This document shows, piece after piece, positions 34,006 through 41,532 of a stretch of DNA of 64,000 bases. A program made the translations under genes and the position numbers. Each line of letters starts with the position of its first letter. The stretch's first letter is position 1. The stretch is from Pseudotamlana haliotis (GTDB taxonomy: Bacteria > Bacteroidota > Bacteroidia > Flavobacteriales > Flavobacteriaceae). The notes beneath the pieces are model-generated. The model did not search any database, was not told the origin of the DNA, and saw only the letters and a list, made by a program, of their open reading frames with translations. The DNA lies in contig NZ_WAAT01000050.1 in assembly GCF_008806375.1 (NCBI RefSeq), forward strand, positions 265,378 to 329,377. The letters are read 5' to 3'.

Positions 34006-34526
34006 TCACTTTAAAAGGGGATACCGTTTACTTACGTGCCTTGGAGCCTGAAGATTTGGACTTTATTCATGACATTGAAAATGATGAATCCATTTGGGAA
34101 TTGAGCTGTACGCAAACCCCTTATTCAAAATATCTTATTAAACAATACCTAGAAAACGCCCATATAGACATTTATGAGGCTAAACAATTACGTTTAGTGA
34201 TTTCAAATTATAAAGATGAAGCGCTAGGTTTGATTGATTTGTTTGATTTTGATTTTAAAAACAAACGCGCTGGCGTTGGTATTTTAGTTAAAAAGCCAAA
34301 TCATAGATCGAAAGGTTTTGGTAGTGAAGCTTTAGAATTACTTATCGATTATTGTTTTACACAATTAGATTTACACCAGTTATTTTGTAATATTTCAGAA
34401 GATAACGAAGCCAGTATAAAATTATTTACCAATCAGGGGTTTGAGAACATCGGACTTAAAAAAGATTGGACTTTTATACATGGCGCTTATAAAAACGAAT
34501 ACTTATTTCAACTTATTAATAATTAA
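34002..34526 (+). CDS. GNAT family N-acetyltransferase (RimJ/RimL-like)
   Basis: This 174-residue acetyltransferase uses acetyl-CoA. The acetyl-CoA loop is R102-S-K-G-F-G, after the strand RAGVGILVKKP. NISEDNEASIKLFTNQGFENIG is the typical GNAT C-terminal block. The N-terminus, VYLRALEPEDLDFIHDIEND, is of RimJ/RimL/SpeG type. The acceptor is unknown. The gene is translationally coupled to dapF by a 4-bp overlap, and mltG begins right after its stop codon. Confidence 0.88.
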   Translation: MITLKGDTVYLRALEPEDLDFIHDIENDESIWELSCTQTPYSKYLIKQYLENAHIDIYEAKQLRLVISNYKDEALGLIDLFDFDFKNKRAGVGILVKKPNHRSKGFGSEALELLIDYCFTQLDLHQLFCNISEDNEASIKLFTNQGFENIGLKKDWTFIHGAYKNEYLFQLINN

Positions 34527-35570
34527 ATGTACATAAAAAAGATACTTCTTACTATTGTTGGTTTAGGGCTGGTTGCCGCTGCTTTTTTTGCAAATTTTGT
34601 TTATAAAGCCATGCTAAAGCCCAATACGGCTTTTAATAACGAATCGGCTTATGTTTTCATTCCTTCAGGTGCAAACTATCAAGAGGTGAGAGCGCAATTA
34701 GAACCTTTATTGGTTGATATTGATGCTTTTGATGATTTAGCCAAACAGAAAAAATACATGGCTAACGTTAAAGCTGGTCGTTATGAGATAAAAAAAGGCA
34801 TGAATAATAACGATATTATTAATTCGATAAGAAGCAAAAACCTGCCTATTCGTTTGTCGTTCAACAATCAAGAAAGTCTTGAAAAATTAGCAGGACGCGT
34901 GTCTGAACAAATTGAAGCTGATAGTTTGTCTTTAATAGAGGCCATGAAAGATTCTGAATTTTTAAAGCAGAATGATTTTAGTACGGCTACGGCTTTAGGA
35001 ATGTATGTACCTAATAGTTATGAGTTCTTTTGGAATACTTCAGCAGAAGGCTTTAGAGAAAGAATGCTTAAAGAGTATAAAGCCTTTTGGAACCCATCAC
35101 GACGTAAAAAGGCAAAAGACATTAATTTAAGTGTTGATCAGGTCATCGCTTTGGCCTCTATTGTTCATGAAGAATCTAAACAAGCTTCAGAGCTTCCTAG
35201 AGTGGCAGGCGTTTATATGAACCGCATAAGAGTTGGCATGCCTTTACAAGCAGACCCTACGCTTAAATATGCCGCTTATCAACTTCCAGAATATAAGGAT
35301 ACCGTGATTAAACGTGTTTTAAATGTACATAAGGAAATTGATTCACCATACAATACTTATATTCATCGTGGTTTGCCACCAGGATTAATTGCTATGCCTG
35401 ATATTACGGCTATAGATGCTGTTCTTAATTACGAAAAGCACGATTACTTTTACTTTGTAGCTGATGCGAAACGTTTAGGCTTTCATAAATTCTCTAAAAC
35501 ACTAGCCCAACACAATAGATATGCTGCCGAATATTGGCGCTATTTATCTTCTCAGGGTATCAGAAAATAG
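34527..35570 (+). CDS. mltG: Endolytic murein transglycosylase MltG
   Basis: MltG cuts nascent glycan strands inside the chain and is thought to set strand length. The 347-residue protein has one N-terminal membrane helix (about 4-24), a LysM-like region around 85-200, and the YceG catalytic domain. IASIVHEESK holds the probable catalytic Glu (E216), followed by VAGVYMNRIRVGMPLQADPTLKYA and SPYNTYIHRGLPPGLI. The start ATG directly abuts the stop of the GNAT gene. It is probably cotranscribed from the dapF promoter. Confidence 0.96.
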   Translation: MYIKKILLTIVGLGLVAAAFFANFVYKAMLKPNTAFNNESAYVFIPSGANYQEVRAQLEPLLVDIDAFDDLAKQKKYMANVKAGRYEIKKGMNNNDIINSIRSKNLPIRLSFNNQESLEKLAGRVSEQIEADSLSLIEAMKDSEFLKQNDFSTATALGMYVPNSYEFFWNTSAEGFRERMLKEYKAFWNPSRRKKAKDINLSVDQVIALASIVHEESKQASELPRVAGVYMNRIRVGMPLQADPTLKYAAYQLPEYKDTVIKRVLNVHKEIDSPYNTYIHRGLPPGLIAMPDITAIDAVLNYEKHDYFYFVADAKRLGFHKFSKTLAQHNRYAAEYWRYLSSQGIRK

Positions 35571-35945
35571 GAATACAACTTTCATTTTTTTTCATTGATC
35601 AGATTAAAATCATCCATTTTAATCTAATGCAACGTATAAGACATTTAAATAGGAGTAGGGTGTTACTATGACACCCTATGTCGTATGTTTTTCTTCTTTT
35701 TGGTGGTAAATTTACATATAATTTGAAGCCGATTAGTTGCTAATTGACGTTTAAAAGTGATTTTAGATGGGTGAAATGCAGTTTTCGGACTAATAATTGC
35801 GCTATTGGCACGAGGTTTGCCATGTGAAATCATTGAAATTGAAGGATGGTTGTTTTAGTGCCATGAGTACTAAATGACCTACGTATTGAATCGTTTAATT
35901 TATATAATTCAATATGTTTTTTATTTGTAAAACATTGTTTTTTAG

Positions 35946-35972
35946 TTGATTATAAGTTTTAATTATAATCAA
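35946..35972. repeat. Perfect 10-bp inverted repeat
   Basis: TTGATTATAA and TTATAATCAA are separated by seven bases. A second pair of 9-bp arms (35929-35937 with 35970-35978) overlaps it. Confidence 0.6.
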
Positions 35973-36125
35973 TGTTTTATGAAAAAGAGGTTTTTAGTAA
36001 CGATTAATAATTATTAATTGATTGAATTTAATGCTAAAAACTTAAGAAAAAAGAGTGTATTTCGTCTATTGTTCAATAAAATGAAACACTTAAACGAAAA
36101 GTTTTGAGGTTGTTAATAAAAAGAT

Positions 36126-36133
36126 TAATTTTG
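36126..36133 (+). promoter_or_regulatory. -7 box (TAATTTTG) of the lysozyme-fold gene
   Basis: Exact TAnnTTTG match 29 bases before the first ATG (36163). A hairpin (36152-36159 with 36166-36173) would lie in the resulting mRNA with that ATG in its loop. Confidence 0.5.
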
Positions 36134-36162
36134 CAGGCTCAAATTTCAAGGGTGGTTTTTTT

Positions 36163-36849
36163 ATGAAAACCACGCCAAAAAAATTTAAAATTATGGTAAA
36201 AAATATTGGAAGTTTAGGAGTAATCGCACTTACAATATCAACACTATTGTATTTTTCGTTTCAAACAAACGAAACTTTTGATTCTAGTAAATATTCTACT
36301 GAGGGTTTAGATTTAGATTATACTGTCAGTTTAGATGTTATAGATGAAAGTACGGCTCCAGAAAAATACGATGAAGAAATTTTTACACCGTATTTAGGAA
36401 AATCTTTTGTTGGTTTTAAAGAGGCTTTAGCTTTTAAAGAATCACGAGGAAAATATTCAGTGGTGAATACTTATGGGTATTTAGGTAAGTATCAATTTGG
36501 TAAAGGGACATTAAAATTAATAGGGGTTCATAATCCCGATGAATTTTTAAATAGCCCGAGATTACAGGAAAATGCTTTTATTGCGAATACAGCGCGTAAC
36601 AAATGGATTTTAAGACGTGATATCAAGAACTTCGTTGGAAAACGTGTGAATGGTGTTTTAGTTACAGAATCTGGTATTTTAGCTGCTGCGCACTTAGCGG
36701 GTCCTGGAAGTGTAAAAAAATATTTAAGAAGTTACGGTATTGATAACTTTTCAGATGGCTACGGAACAACAGTTGGTCACTATATGAAACGTTTTTCAGG
36801 TTACGATACCTCATTTATTAAACCTAATAAAAAAGCAAAGGCGATTTAA
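36163..36849 (+). CDS. Membrane-anchored lysozyme-fold (transglycosylase-like) protein
   Basis: This protein of 228 residues (218 if the second ATG at 36193 is used) has an N-terminal membrane anchor (about 16-34) and a periplasmic domain. FKEALAFKESRGKYSVVNTYGYLGKYQFGKGTL looks like the core of a lysozyme/SLT transglycosylase. E93 sits where the catalytic acid is expected and GYLGKYQFG corresponds to the substrate-groove strand. Flavobacterial relatives are sometimes called LysM peptidoglycan-binding proteins, but I see no LysM motif here. It probably cleaves or binds peptidoglycan. Confidence 0.7.
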   Translation: MKTTPKKFKIMVKNIGSLGVIALTISTLLYFSFQTNETFDSSKYSTEGLDLDYTVSLDVIDESTAPEKYDEEIFTPYLGKSFVGFKEALAFKESRGKYSVVNTYGYLGKYQFGKGTLKLIGVHNPDEFLNSPRLQENAFIANTARNKWILRRDIKNFVGKRVNGVLVTESGILAAAHLAGPGSVKKYLRSYGIDNFSDGYGTTVGHYMKRFSGYDTSFIKPNKKAKAI

Positions 36850-36856
36850 AAAGCGC

Positions 36857-37567
36857 TTAGTTTTTATGAATTATAAATATGGTAGGTCTTTTATGAAGGT
36901 CTACCTTATTTTTTTTCCATTGTTCTGCAGTTTGAGTTTTAATGAATTCAGTAGGCAGTGTAATGTCGCAAGCCACGCATACATGAGTGTTACGTTCTAA
37001 AATAGTGGCTAAATCTTCAACCATTTTGTTATTGCGGTAAGGTGTCTCAATAAACAATTGAGATTGGTTGTGCTCAAAAGATAAGCGCTCTAAACGTTTA
37101 ATTTCACTTTTTCGCTGTGCTTTGTCAATAGGAAGGTAGCCGTTAAAAGCAAAACTTTGTCCGTTCATGCCTGAACTCATAATAGCCATCAATATAGATG
37201 AAGGTCCTACTAAAGGAATTACTTTAATATTGTTGTCATGAGCTATTTTAACTACATCTGCACCAGGGTCGGCTACGCCAGGACAACCTGCTTCCGATAG
37301 TAAACCTACAGAAACACCCTCTTCACAAGGCTTTAAAAAACTAGGAAGTTCGCTTATATCTGTGTGTTTATTAAGTAGAAATAACTTTAATGAAGGTTGT
37401 GATTTTCCCGGACAGATTTTCTTAATAAATCGTCGTGCTGTTTTCTCGTTTTCTACTATAAATGTGTCCGTTTGCTCTATGATATTTTTTACCGTTATAG
37501 GAAGTACTTCCATCGGGTCGTTCTCGCCTAGAGTTGTTGGAATTAAATAGAGTTTACCGGGTATCAT
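36857..37567 (-). CDS. RsmI-like SAM-dependent (tetrapyrrole-type) methyltransferase
   Basis: This 236-residue protein is of the tetrapyrrole methylase fold. GKLYLIPTTLGENDP replaces the G-L-Y-x-V-x-T-P-I-G-N of RsmI. SVGLLSEAGCPGVADPGADVV is the conserved RsmI block, and IPLVGPSSILMAIMSSGMNGQSFAFNGYLP follows. RsmI 2'-O-methylates C1402 of 16S rRNA; this divergent Bacteroidota paralogue may do so or act on another RNA. It lies downstream of dnaA and the phosphatase gene. A plus-strand terminator is embedded in its 3' end. Confidence 0.82.
   Translation of the reverse strand: MIPGKLYLIPTTLGENDPMEVLPITVKNIIEQTDTFIVENEKTARRFIKKICPGKSQPSLKLFLLNKHTDISELPSFLKPCEEGVSVGLLSEAGCPGVADPGADVVKIAHDNNIKVIPLVGPSSILMAIMSSGMNGQSFAFNGYLPIDKAQRKSEIKRLERLSFEHNQSQLFIETPYRNNKMVEDLATILERNTHVCVACDITLPTEFIKTQTAEQWKKNKVDLHKRPTIFIIHKN
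36881..36916 (+). terminator. Plus-strand terminator inside the RsmI-like gene
   Basis: A 10-bp stem with one mismatch and one wobble (36881-36890 with 36896-36905) is followed by TTATTTTTTTT. It would end the lysozyme-fold transcript, 32 bp past its stop codon, within antisense coding sequence. Confidence 0.55.
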
Positions 37568-37570
37568 CTT

Positions 37571-37639
37571 GTTAAGGAGTTAAGTGAGTTGTGTAGTGGT
37601 TAAGTAGTTAAGTAGTGGAGGAGTTAAGGAGTTAAGTGG
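37571..37639. repeat. Degenerate tandem repeat (GTTAAGTAG-like units)
   Basis: Seven or so imperfect units of 8-10 bp built on AGTTAAGT/AGTTAAGG fill the gap between the RsmI-like gene and the phosphatase gene. The purine-rich strand is the plus strand. No ORF crosses it cleanly. Confidence 0.65.
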
Positions 37640-37671
37640 GGGGCACTTCGCTAGCTCAGCACCTTGAACGG

Positions 37672-38130
37672 TTAAGTTGTTGTCAAATCCTTTGCTATTT
37701 TTGTGCATGCCTCGTTGAGCATGTCATATACGTTCTGAAAACCATCGTCTCCACCATAATAAGGGTCTGGGACATCAAAGTTTTCATTTGGATAGACTTT
37801 ATTTAGGATAAAGTTTACCTTGGCTCGGTCTTCATCGTTTCTCGCTAAATCCATTACGTTTTGGTAATTTGAAGCGTCCATCACATAAATATAATCAAAT
37901 TGGTCAAAATCTGAAACTACAAATTGTCGGCCTTTTAGGTTTGAAATATTTAAGCCGTGCTTTTTTGCTACGGCAACAGAACGTCTGTCTGGAGCAGAAC
38001 CGATATGATAGCTGGCAGTGCCTGCAGAATCTATAGTAAAATCTTCAGAAGGTAATTTTGACTTTAGGATACCTTCAGCTAGGGGAGAACGGCAAATGTT
38101 TCCCAAGCAAACCATCAGTATATGTGTCAT
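37672..38130 (-). CDS. Low molecular weight protein-tyrosine phosphatase
   Basis: This 152-residue cytosolic phosphatase has the P-loop C8-L-G-N-I-C-R14 directly at the N-terminus (VCLGNICRSP) and the general acid Asp in VPDPYYGG. In bacteria such enzymes often act with tyrosine kinases that control capsule export, or on arginine phosphate; no such partner gene is in the window. It is 12 bp downstream of dnaA and probably cotranscribed with it. Confidence 0.94.
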   Translation of the reverse strand: MTHILMVCLGNICRSPLAEGILKSKLPSEDFTIDSAGTASYHIGSAPDRRSVAVAKKHGLNISNLKGRQFVVSDFDQFDYIYVMDASNYQNVMDLARNDEDRAKVNFILNKVYPNENFDVPDPYYGGDDGFQNVYDMLNEACTKIAKDLTTT

Positions 38131-38142
38131 GATGAAAAAGTT

Positions 38143-39570
38143 TTAAACAGAAAGTTTTTTTGTAATGTCTTCAACATATTTCTTAAACTGTTTATCTGTT
38201 GAAGATAAGTTGTCAACTGTTTTACAAGCATGTAGAACAGTGGCGTGGTCACGTTTTCCTATTTGTGAACCAATACTTGCTAGCGAAGCTTTGGTATATT
38301 TCTTAGCGAAAAACATAGCTAATTGTCTGGCTTGTACAATATGACGTTTTCTAGTCTTAGACTGTAAAGTGTCAATATCCATTTGGAAATAATCAGAGAC
38401 TACTTTTTGAATGTAATCTATAGAAACTTCGCGTTTGGTATTTTTCACAAACTTCTCTACAATCACGCGTGCTAAATCAATGGTGATTTCTTTCTTGTTG
38501 AAAGAAGACTGTGCAATTAATGAAATTATAGCACCTTCCAGTTCACGAACGTTTGATTTGATGTTTTTAGCAACGTAGTCAATAATATCTTCTGGCATTT
38601 CAACACCATCGCGATATAATTTATTTTTCAGAATAGAAACACGGGTTTCAAAATCCGGGTTTTGTAACTCTGCTGATAATCCCCATTTAAAACGAGATAA
38701 TAAGCGTTGCTCAATATCTTGCATGTCAACCGGTGCTTTATCACTGGTTAAAATAACTTGTTTTCCGTTTTGGTGTAAATGGTTGAATATATGGAAGAAA
38801 ACATCTTGAGTTCCCGTTTTTCCTGAAAGGAATTGCACGTCGTCAATGATTAAAACATCAATAATTTGATAAAAATGAATAAAATCATTTCTGTTATTCT
38901 TCTTTACAGCATCAATATATTGTTGCGTGAATTTTTCAGCTGAAATATAAAGAACCGTTTTTTCTGGATATTTATCTTTGATGTCTACACCAATAGCATG
39001 TGCTAAGTGTGTTTTTCCTAAGCCAACACCACCAAAAATCAATAAAGGATTGAAAGATGTGCCTCCTGGTTTTGCGGCTACCGCTAATCCTGCACTACGA
39101 GCTAAACGGTTTGAGTCGCCTTCAAGGAAATTATCGAAACTGTAATTCGGGTTCAGTTGTGATTCAATCTTTACATTTCTAATCCCTGGAATTACAAATG
39201 GATTGCGTAATTCTGGACTTTTGTTGTTAAGTGGAATATCAACATTTTGTGATTTTACAGCTGATCGATTTGAACTTGGAATTTTTTCTGTAAAAGGTTG
39301 TTTGTTGCCATAGGTGTTTTCCATTTTAATAATGTAAACCAATTTGGCAGTTTCTCCTAACTCTTTAGTGAGTGATACCTTAAGGATTTTTACATAATGC
39401 TCTTCAAGCCATTCGTAGAAAAATTTACTTGGTACTTGAATACTTAATGCAGTGCCTGTTAACTTTACTGCTACAATAGGTTCAAACCATGTTTTGTAAG
39501 CTTGCGGTTGGATGTTATCCTTTATAAAATCAAGACAGTTATTCCATACCGATTGCGCAGTTACACTCAT
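38143..39570 (-). CDS. dnaA: Chromosomal replication initiator DnaA
   Basis: DnaA binds DnaA boxes and opens oriC. The 475-residue protein has domain I (about 1-90, SVWNNCLDFIKDNIQPQAYKTWFEPI), a variable linker, and the AAA+ domain with Walker A GGVGLGKTH and Walker B IDDVQFL. The DNA-binding domain IV carries the signature GKRDHATVLHACKTV. The genes downstream are the tyrosine phosphatase and the RsmI-like methylase. I found no cluster of DnaA boxes in the window, so the origin is probably elsewhere. A 7-bp hairpin (39610-39616 with 39623-39629) lies in the upstream region. Confidence 0.98.
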   Translation of the reverse strand: MSVTAQSVWNNCLDFIKDNIQPQAYKTWFEPIVAVKLTGTALSIQVPSKFFYEWLEEHYVKILKVSLTKELGETAKLVYIIKMENTYGNKQPFTEKIPSSNRSAVKSQNVDIPLNNKSPELRNPFVIPGIRNVKIESQLNPNYSFDNFLEGDSNRLARSAGLAVAAKPGGTSFNPLLIFGGVGLGKTHLAHAIGVDIKDKYPEKTVLYISAEKFTQQYIDAVKKNNRNDFIHFYQIIDVLIIDDVQFLSGKTGTQDVFFHIFNHLHQNGKQVILTSDKAPVDMQDIEQRLLSRFKWGLSAELQNPDFETRVSILKNKLYRDGVEMPEDIIDYVAKNIKSNVRELEGAIISLIAQSSFNKKEITIDLARVIVEKFVKNTKREVSIDYIQKVVSDYFQMDIDTLQSKTRKRHIVQARQLAMFFAKKYTKASLASIGSQIGKRDHATVLHACKTVDNLSSTDKQFKKYVEDITKKLSV

Positions 39571-39755
39571 TTTTGTTAAAATAGTTTTTAATTGTTAGTT
39601 TAGAAAAAAGCGAAAAACGAACTTTTCGCACCCCCTTTAATAGTGCAGCAAATATGTGAACAAAAATCTTAAAAAAAAAATCAATTACTATTGAATATTT
39701 AGATTTTTTTCCTCATGTTTAACCTCTAGCCGAAGCTACAAAAAAATATTTAATT

Positions 39756-40163
39756 ATGGTGATGAAATTCGATGAAATACAAATAAGAGTGCGATATGGC
39801 GAAACAGATCAGATGGGGGTGGTGTATCACGGAAACTACCCATTATACCTAGAAATGGGGCGTATTGAGTGGCTTCGCAAGATTGGCGTGTCTTATAAAA
39901 AAATGGAAGAAGATGGTGTGATGCTCCCTGTTGTTTCTATGGCTTTAAACTATAAAAAATCAGCGTGTTATGACGATGTAATTCATGTTAAAACTCAACT
40001 AAACAAAAGGCCTTCTGTCAAGATTGAATTTGACTATGAAATTACCAATGAACAAGGTGAAATTTTAACAACGGCAAGTACTGTTTTGGTGTTCATAGAT
40101 AAAAAAACAAATAAACCAACGCGACCACCAAAATATATTTTAGATGCTATTGATGCATTTTAA
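39756..40163 (+). CDS. Acyl-CoA thioesterase (YbgC/FadM family)
   Basis: This 135-residue hot-dog-fold thioesterase has the signature VRYGETDQMGVVYHGNYPLYLEMGRIEWLR. The Asp in ETDQMG is the catalytic residue of the YbgC/4-hydroxybenzoyl-CoA type. The start could be either of two ATGs two codons apart. It probably hydrolyses short or aromatic acyl-CoAs. It is divergent from dnaA and not linked to a tol-pal cluster, so a YbgC-type envelope role is not supported by context. Confidence 0.9.
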   Translation: MVMKFDEIQIRVRYGETDQMGVVYHGNYPLYLEMGRIEWLRKIGVSYKKMEEDGVMLPVVSMALNYKKSACYDDVIHVKTQLNKRPSVKIEFDYEITNEQGEILTTASTVLVFIDKKTNKPTRPPKYILDAIDAF

Positions 40164-40228
40164 TTTTTTTAAAGAAAAACTATTTAAAGAAAGTTTTTAA
40201 ATCGAATTATAAATGGATAGGATTTGAA

Positions 40229-40280
40229 ATCGAGCGCATTTGAGTTTTTTTATAATGAAACATTCTCAACTGTGATCGAA
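40229..40280. repeat. Inverted pair of the dispersed repeat
   Basis: ATCGAGCGCATTTGAG (40229-40244) and TTCTCAACTGTGATCGAA (40263-40280) are opposed copies of the motif found at 15595-15713. The pair sits between two convergent genes and could fold into an imperfect hairpin. Confidence 0.5.
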
Positions 40281-40290
40281 CGGTCAATAT

Positions 40291-40911
40291 TTACTTGTCA
40301 ACCTCCATTTCTTTTATTTCTATTTCATAAAGATTGTTGAAAATCTCAAAAATTGCACCAGCTTCCTTTTTTCTAATCGAAATGGTGATTTGGCAATTCA
40401 TTTCCAACTTTTGATTCGTGATGTTCAAGCGCTTCTCTTTAATGATCCGCATTACTGTATTCATGTTTTTGTAATCAAAAGTGATGAGATAATCAATATT
40501 GATGGTTTTCTTAACAATTTTTGAAGCCTCTAGGGTGAGTTGGGCAGAAGTTCTGTAAGAGCTTATTAATCCGCCAACACCTAATTTAACACCACCAAAA
40601 TAACGAACTACTATAATTAAGATGTTAGTGACATCAAAAGATTGTATTTGTCCGTAAATGGGCATGCCAGCCGAATTACTGGGTTCGCCGTCATCATTTG
40701 CACGATAAGAAATAGTTTCGGTGCCTAGTTGGTAAGCGTAACACCAGTGTCTGGCCGAATGATGTTCTTTTTTGACTTCAGCTAAACAGTCTTTAACATC
40801 GTCTTCCGTTTTAACATGAAAGGCGTAACCAAAAAACTTGCTGTTTTTCTCTTTGAATAATGTAGGCTCAGGAGATTCGGTAATGGTTTGGTATGTGTCG
40901 TTTTCTATCAA
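40291..40911 (-). CDS. YigZ/IMPACT family protein
   Basis: This 206-residue protein matches the YigZ/IMPACT family. The N-terminal domain has KNSKFFGYAFHV, HHSARHWCYAYQLG, RANDDGEPSNSAGMPI and VVRYFGGVKLGVGGLI. A smaller C-terminal ferredoxin-like domain (about 140-206) follows. Yeast and mammalian IMPACT proteins regulate translation stress signalling, and bacterial members have no clear role. It is the last gene of a four-gene minus-strand operon with ribD. Confidence 0.92.
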   Translation of the reverse strand: MIENDTYQTITESPEPTLFKEKNSKFFGYAFHVKTEDDVKDCLAEVKKEHHSARHWCYAYQLGTETISYRANDDGEPSNSAGMPIYGQIQSFDVTNILIIVVRYFGGVKLGVGGLISSYRTSAQLTLEASKIVKKTINIDYLITFDYKNMNTVMRIIKEKRLNITNQKLEMNCQITISIRKKEAGAIFEIFNNLYEIEIKEMEVDK

Positions 40912-40920
40912 AAATGGTTT

Positions 40921-41532
40921 TTAAAATAAGTTGCTTTTGGTTTCGAACAGTGTGCAAACGTCTTCAGTTTCTGGATTGATGTGCCAAGTTTTAAAGTTTA
41001 AAGCTTTTGCACTAATGATATTGTCTTTATTGTCATCTATAAAAAGGCACTCTTCAGCATTAAGGTTGTTTTCTTCTAAAACAAATTCAAAAATATCGTA
41101 GTTGGGTTTTGCTAAGTTGATTTCGTGTGACAGGTAAAATTTATCAAAACAATTTTTAAATTCATCAAAAAAGTTAACCTGTCCTTTAATATAATCGATA
41201 TGAAGTTCGTTGGTATTACTTAGTAAGATGAGTTTATATTTACCGGAATCTTTAAGAGTTTTGATAAACTCTAAACGCTTTGGCGGAAAATGTTTCAGCA
41301 TGTGATTCCAAACGTCTTTAAGGTCTTCTCTAGAAAGCTTCGGGAAGTTTTCAGCATAAAAATCTAAAAATTCATCGGTAGAAATAAGTCCTTGTTCATA
41401 GAAGCTATTAAATCCCATGATTTCTTCGGAAAAAGAATCAATTTCAAGGGTTTCAAAAGCGTATTGTTGTGCTCCAGGAATATCTAAATTGATGAATACG
41501 TTTCCAAAATCGAATATAATCGTTTTAATCAT
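40921..41532 (-). CDS. HAD-IA family hydrolase
   Basis: This 203-residue phosphatase-like protein of the haloacid dehalogenase superfamily has motif I IIFDFGNVF with nucleophile D8. The usual second Asp is replaced by Gly, as in YihX-type sugar phosphatases (DLGNV). Motif II is LLSNTNE, and motif IV ECLFIDDNKDNI. The helical cap at about 15-80 is the IA type. The gene overlaps ribD by 8 bp and is followed by the yigZ homologue. Position next to ribD hints at dephosphorylation of a riboflavin intermediate, but that is inference. Confidence 0.9.
   Translation of the reverse strand: MIKTIIFDFGNVFINLDIPGAQQYAFETLEIDSFSEEIMGFNSFYEQGLISTDEFLDFYAENFPKLSREDLKDVWNHMLKHFPPKRLEFIKTLKDSGKYKLILLSNTNELHIDYIKGQVNFFDEFKNCFDKFYLSHEINLAKPNYDIFEFVLEENNLNAEECLFIDDNKDNIISAKALNFKTWHINPETEDVCTLFETKSNLF

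Larger units (their letters stand above)
35571..36162. other. Largest gene-free stretch, rich in palindromes
   Basis: 592 bp with no ORF of coding character on either strand. It holds perfect inverted repeats at 35601-35625 (10-bp arms), 35656-35678 (8-bp arms), 35946-35972 (10-bp arms, overlapped by the AAAACATTG/CAATGTTTT pair of 35929-35937 and 35970-35978) and a 16-bp palindrome at 36003-36018. A promoter box lies at 36126-36133. It could hold a small RNA or complex control of the next gene. Confidence 0.5.

Noticed and set aside
35656-35678. Terminator of the dapF-mltG operon
   Set aside because: The 8-bp stem is good but lies 86 bp past the stop codon and the T-rich stretch begins about ten bases after it, so termination there is not convincing.
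39571-39755. oriC beside dnaA
   Set aside because: Only one weak DnaA-box-like sequence (TGTGAACAA) is visible; there is no cluster of TTATnCACA sites.
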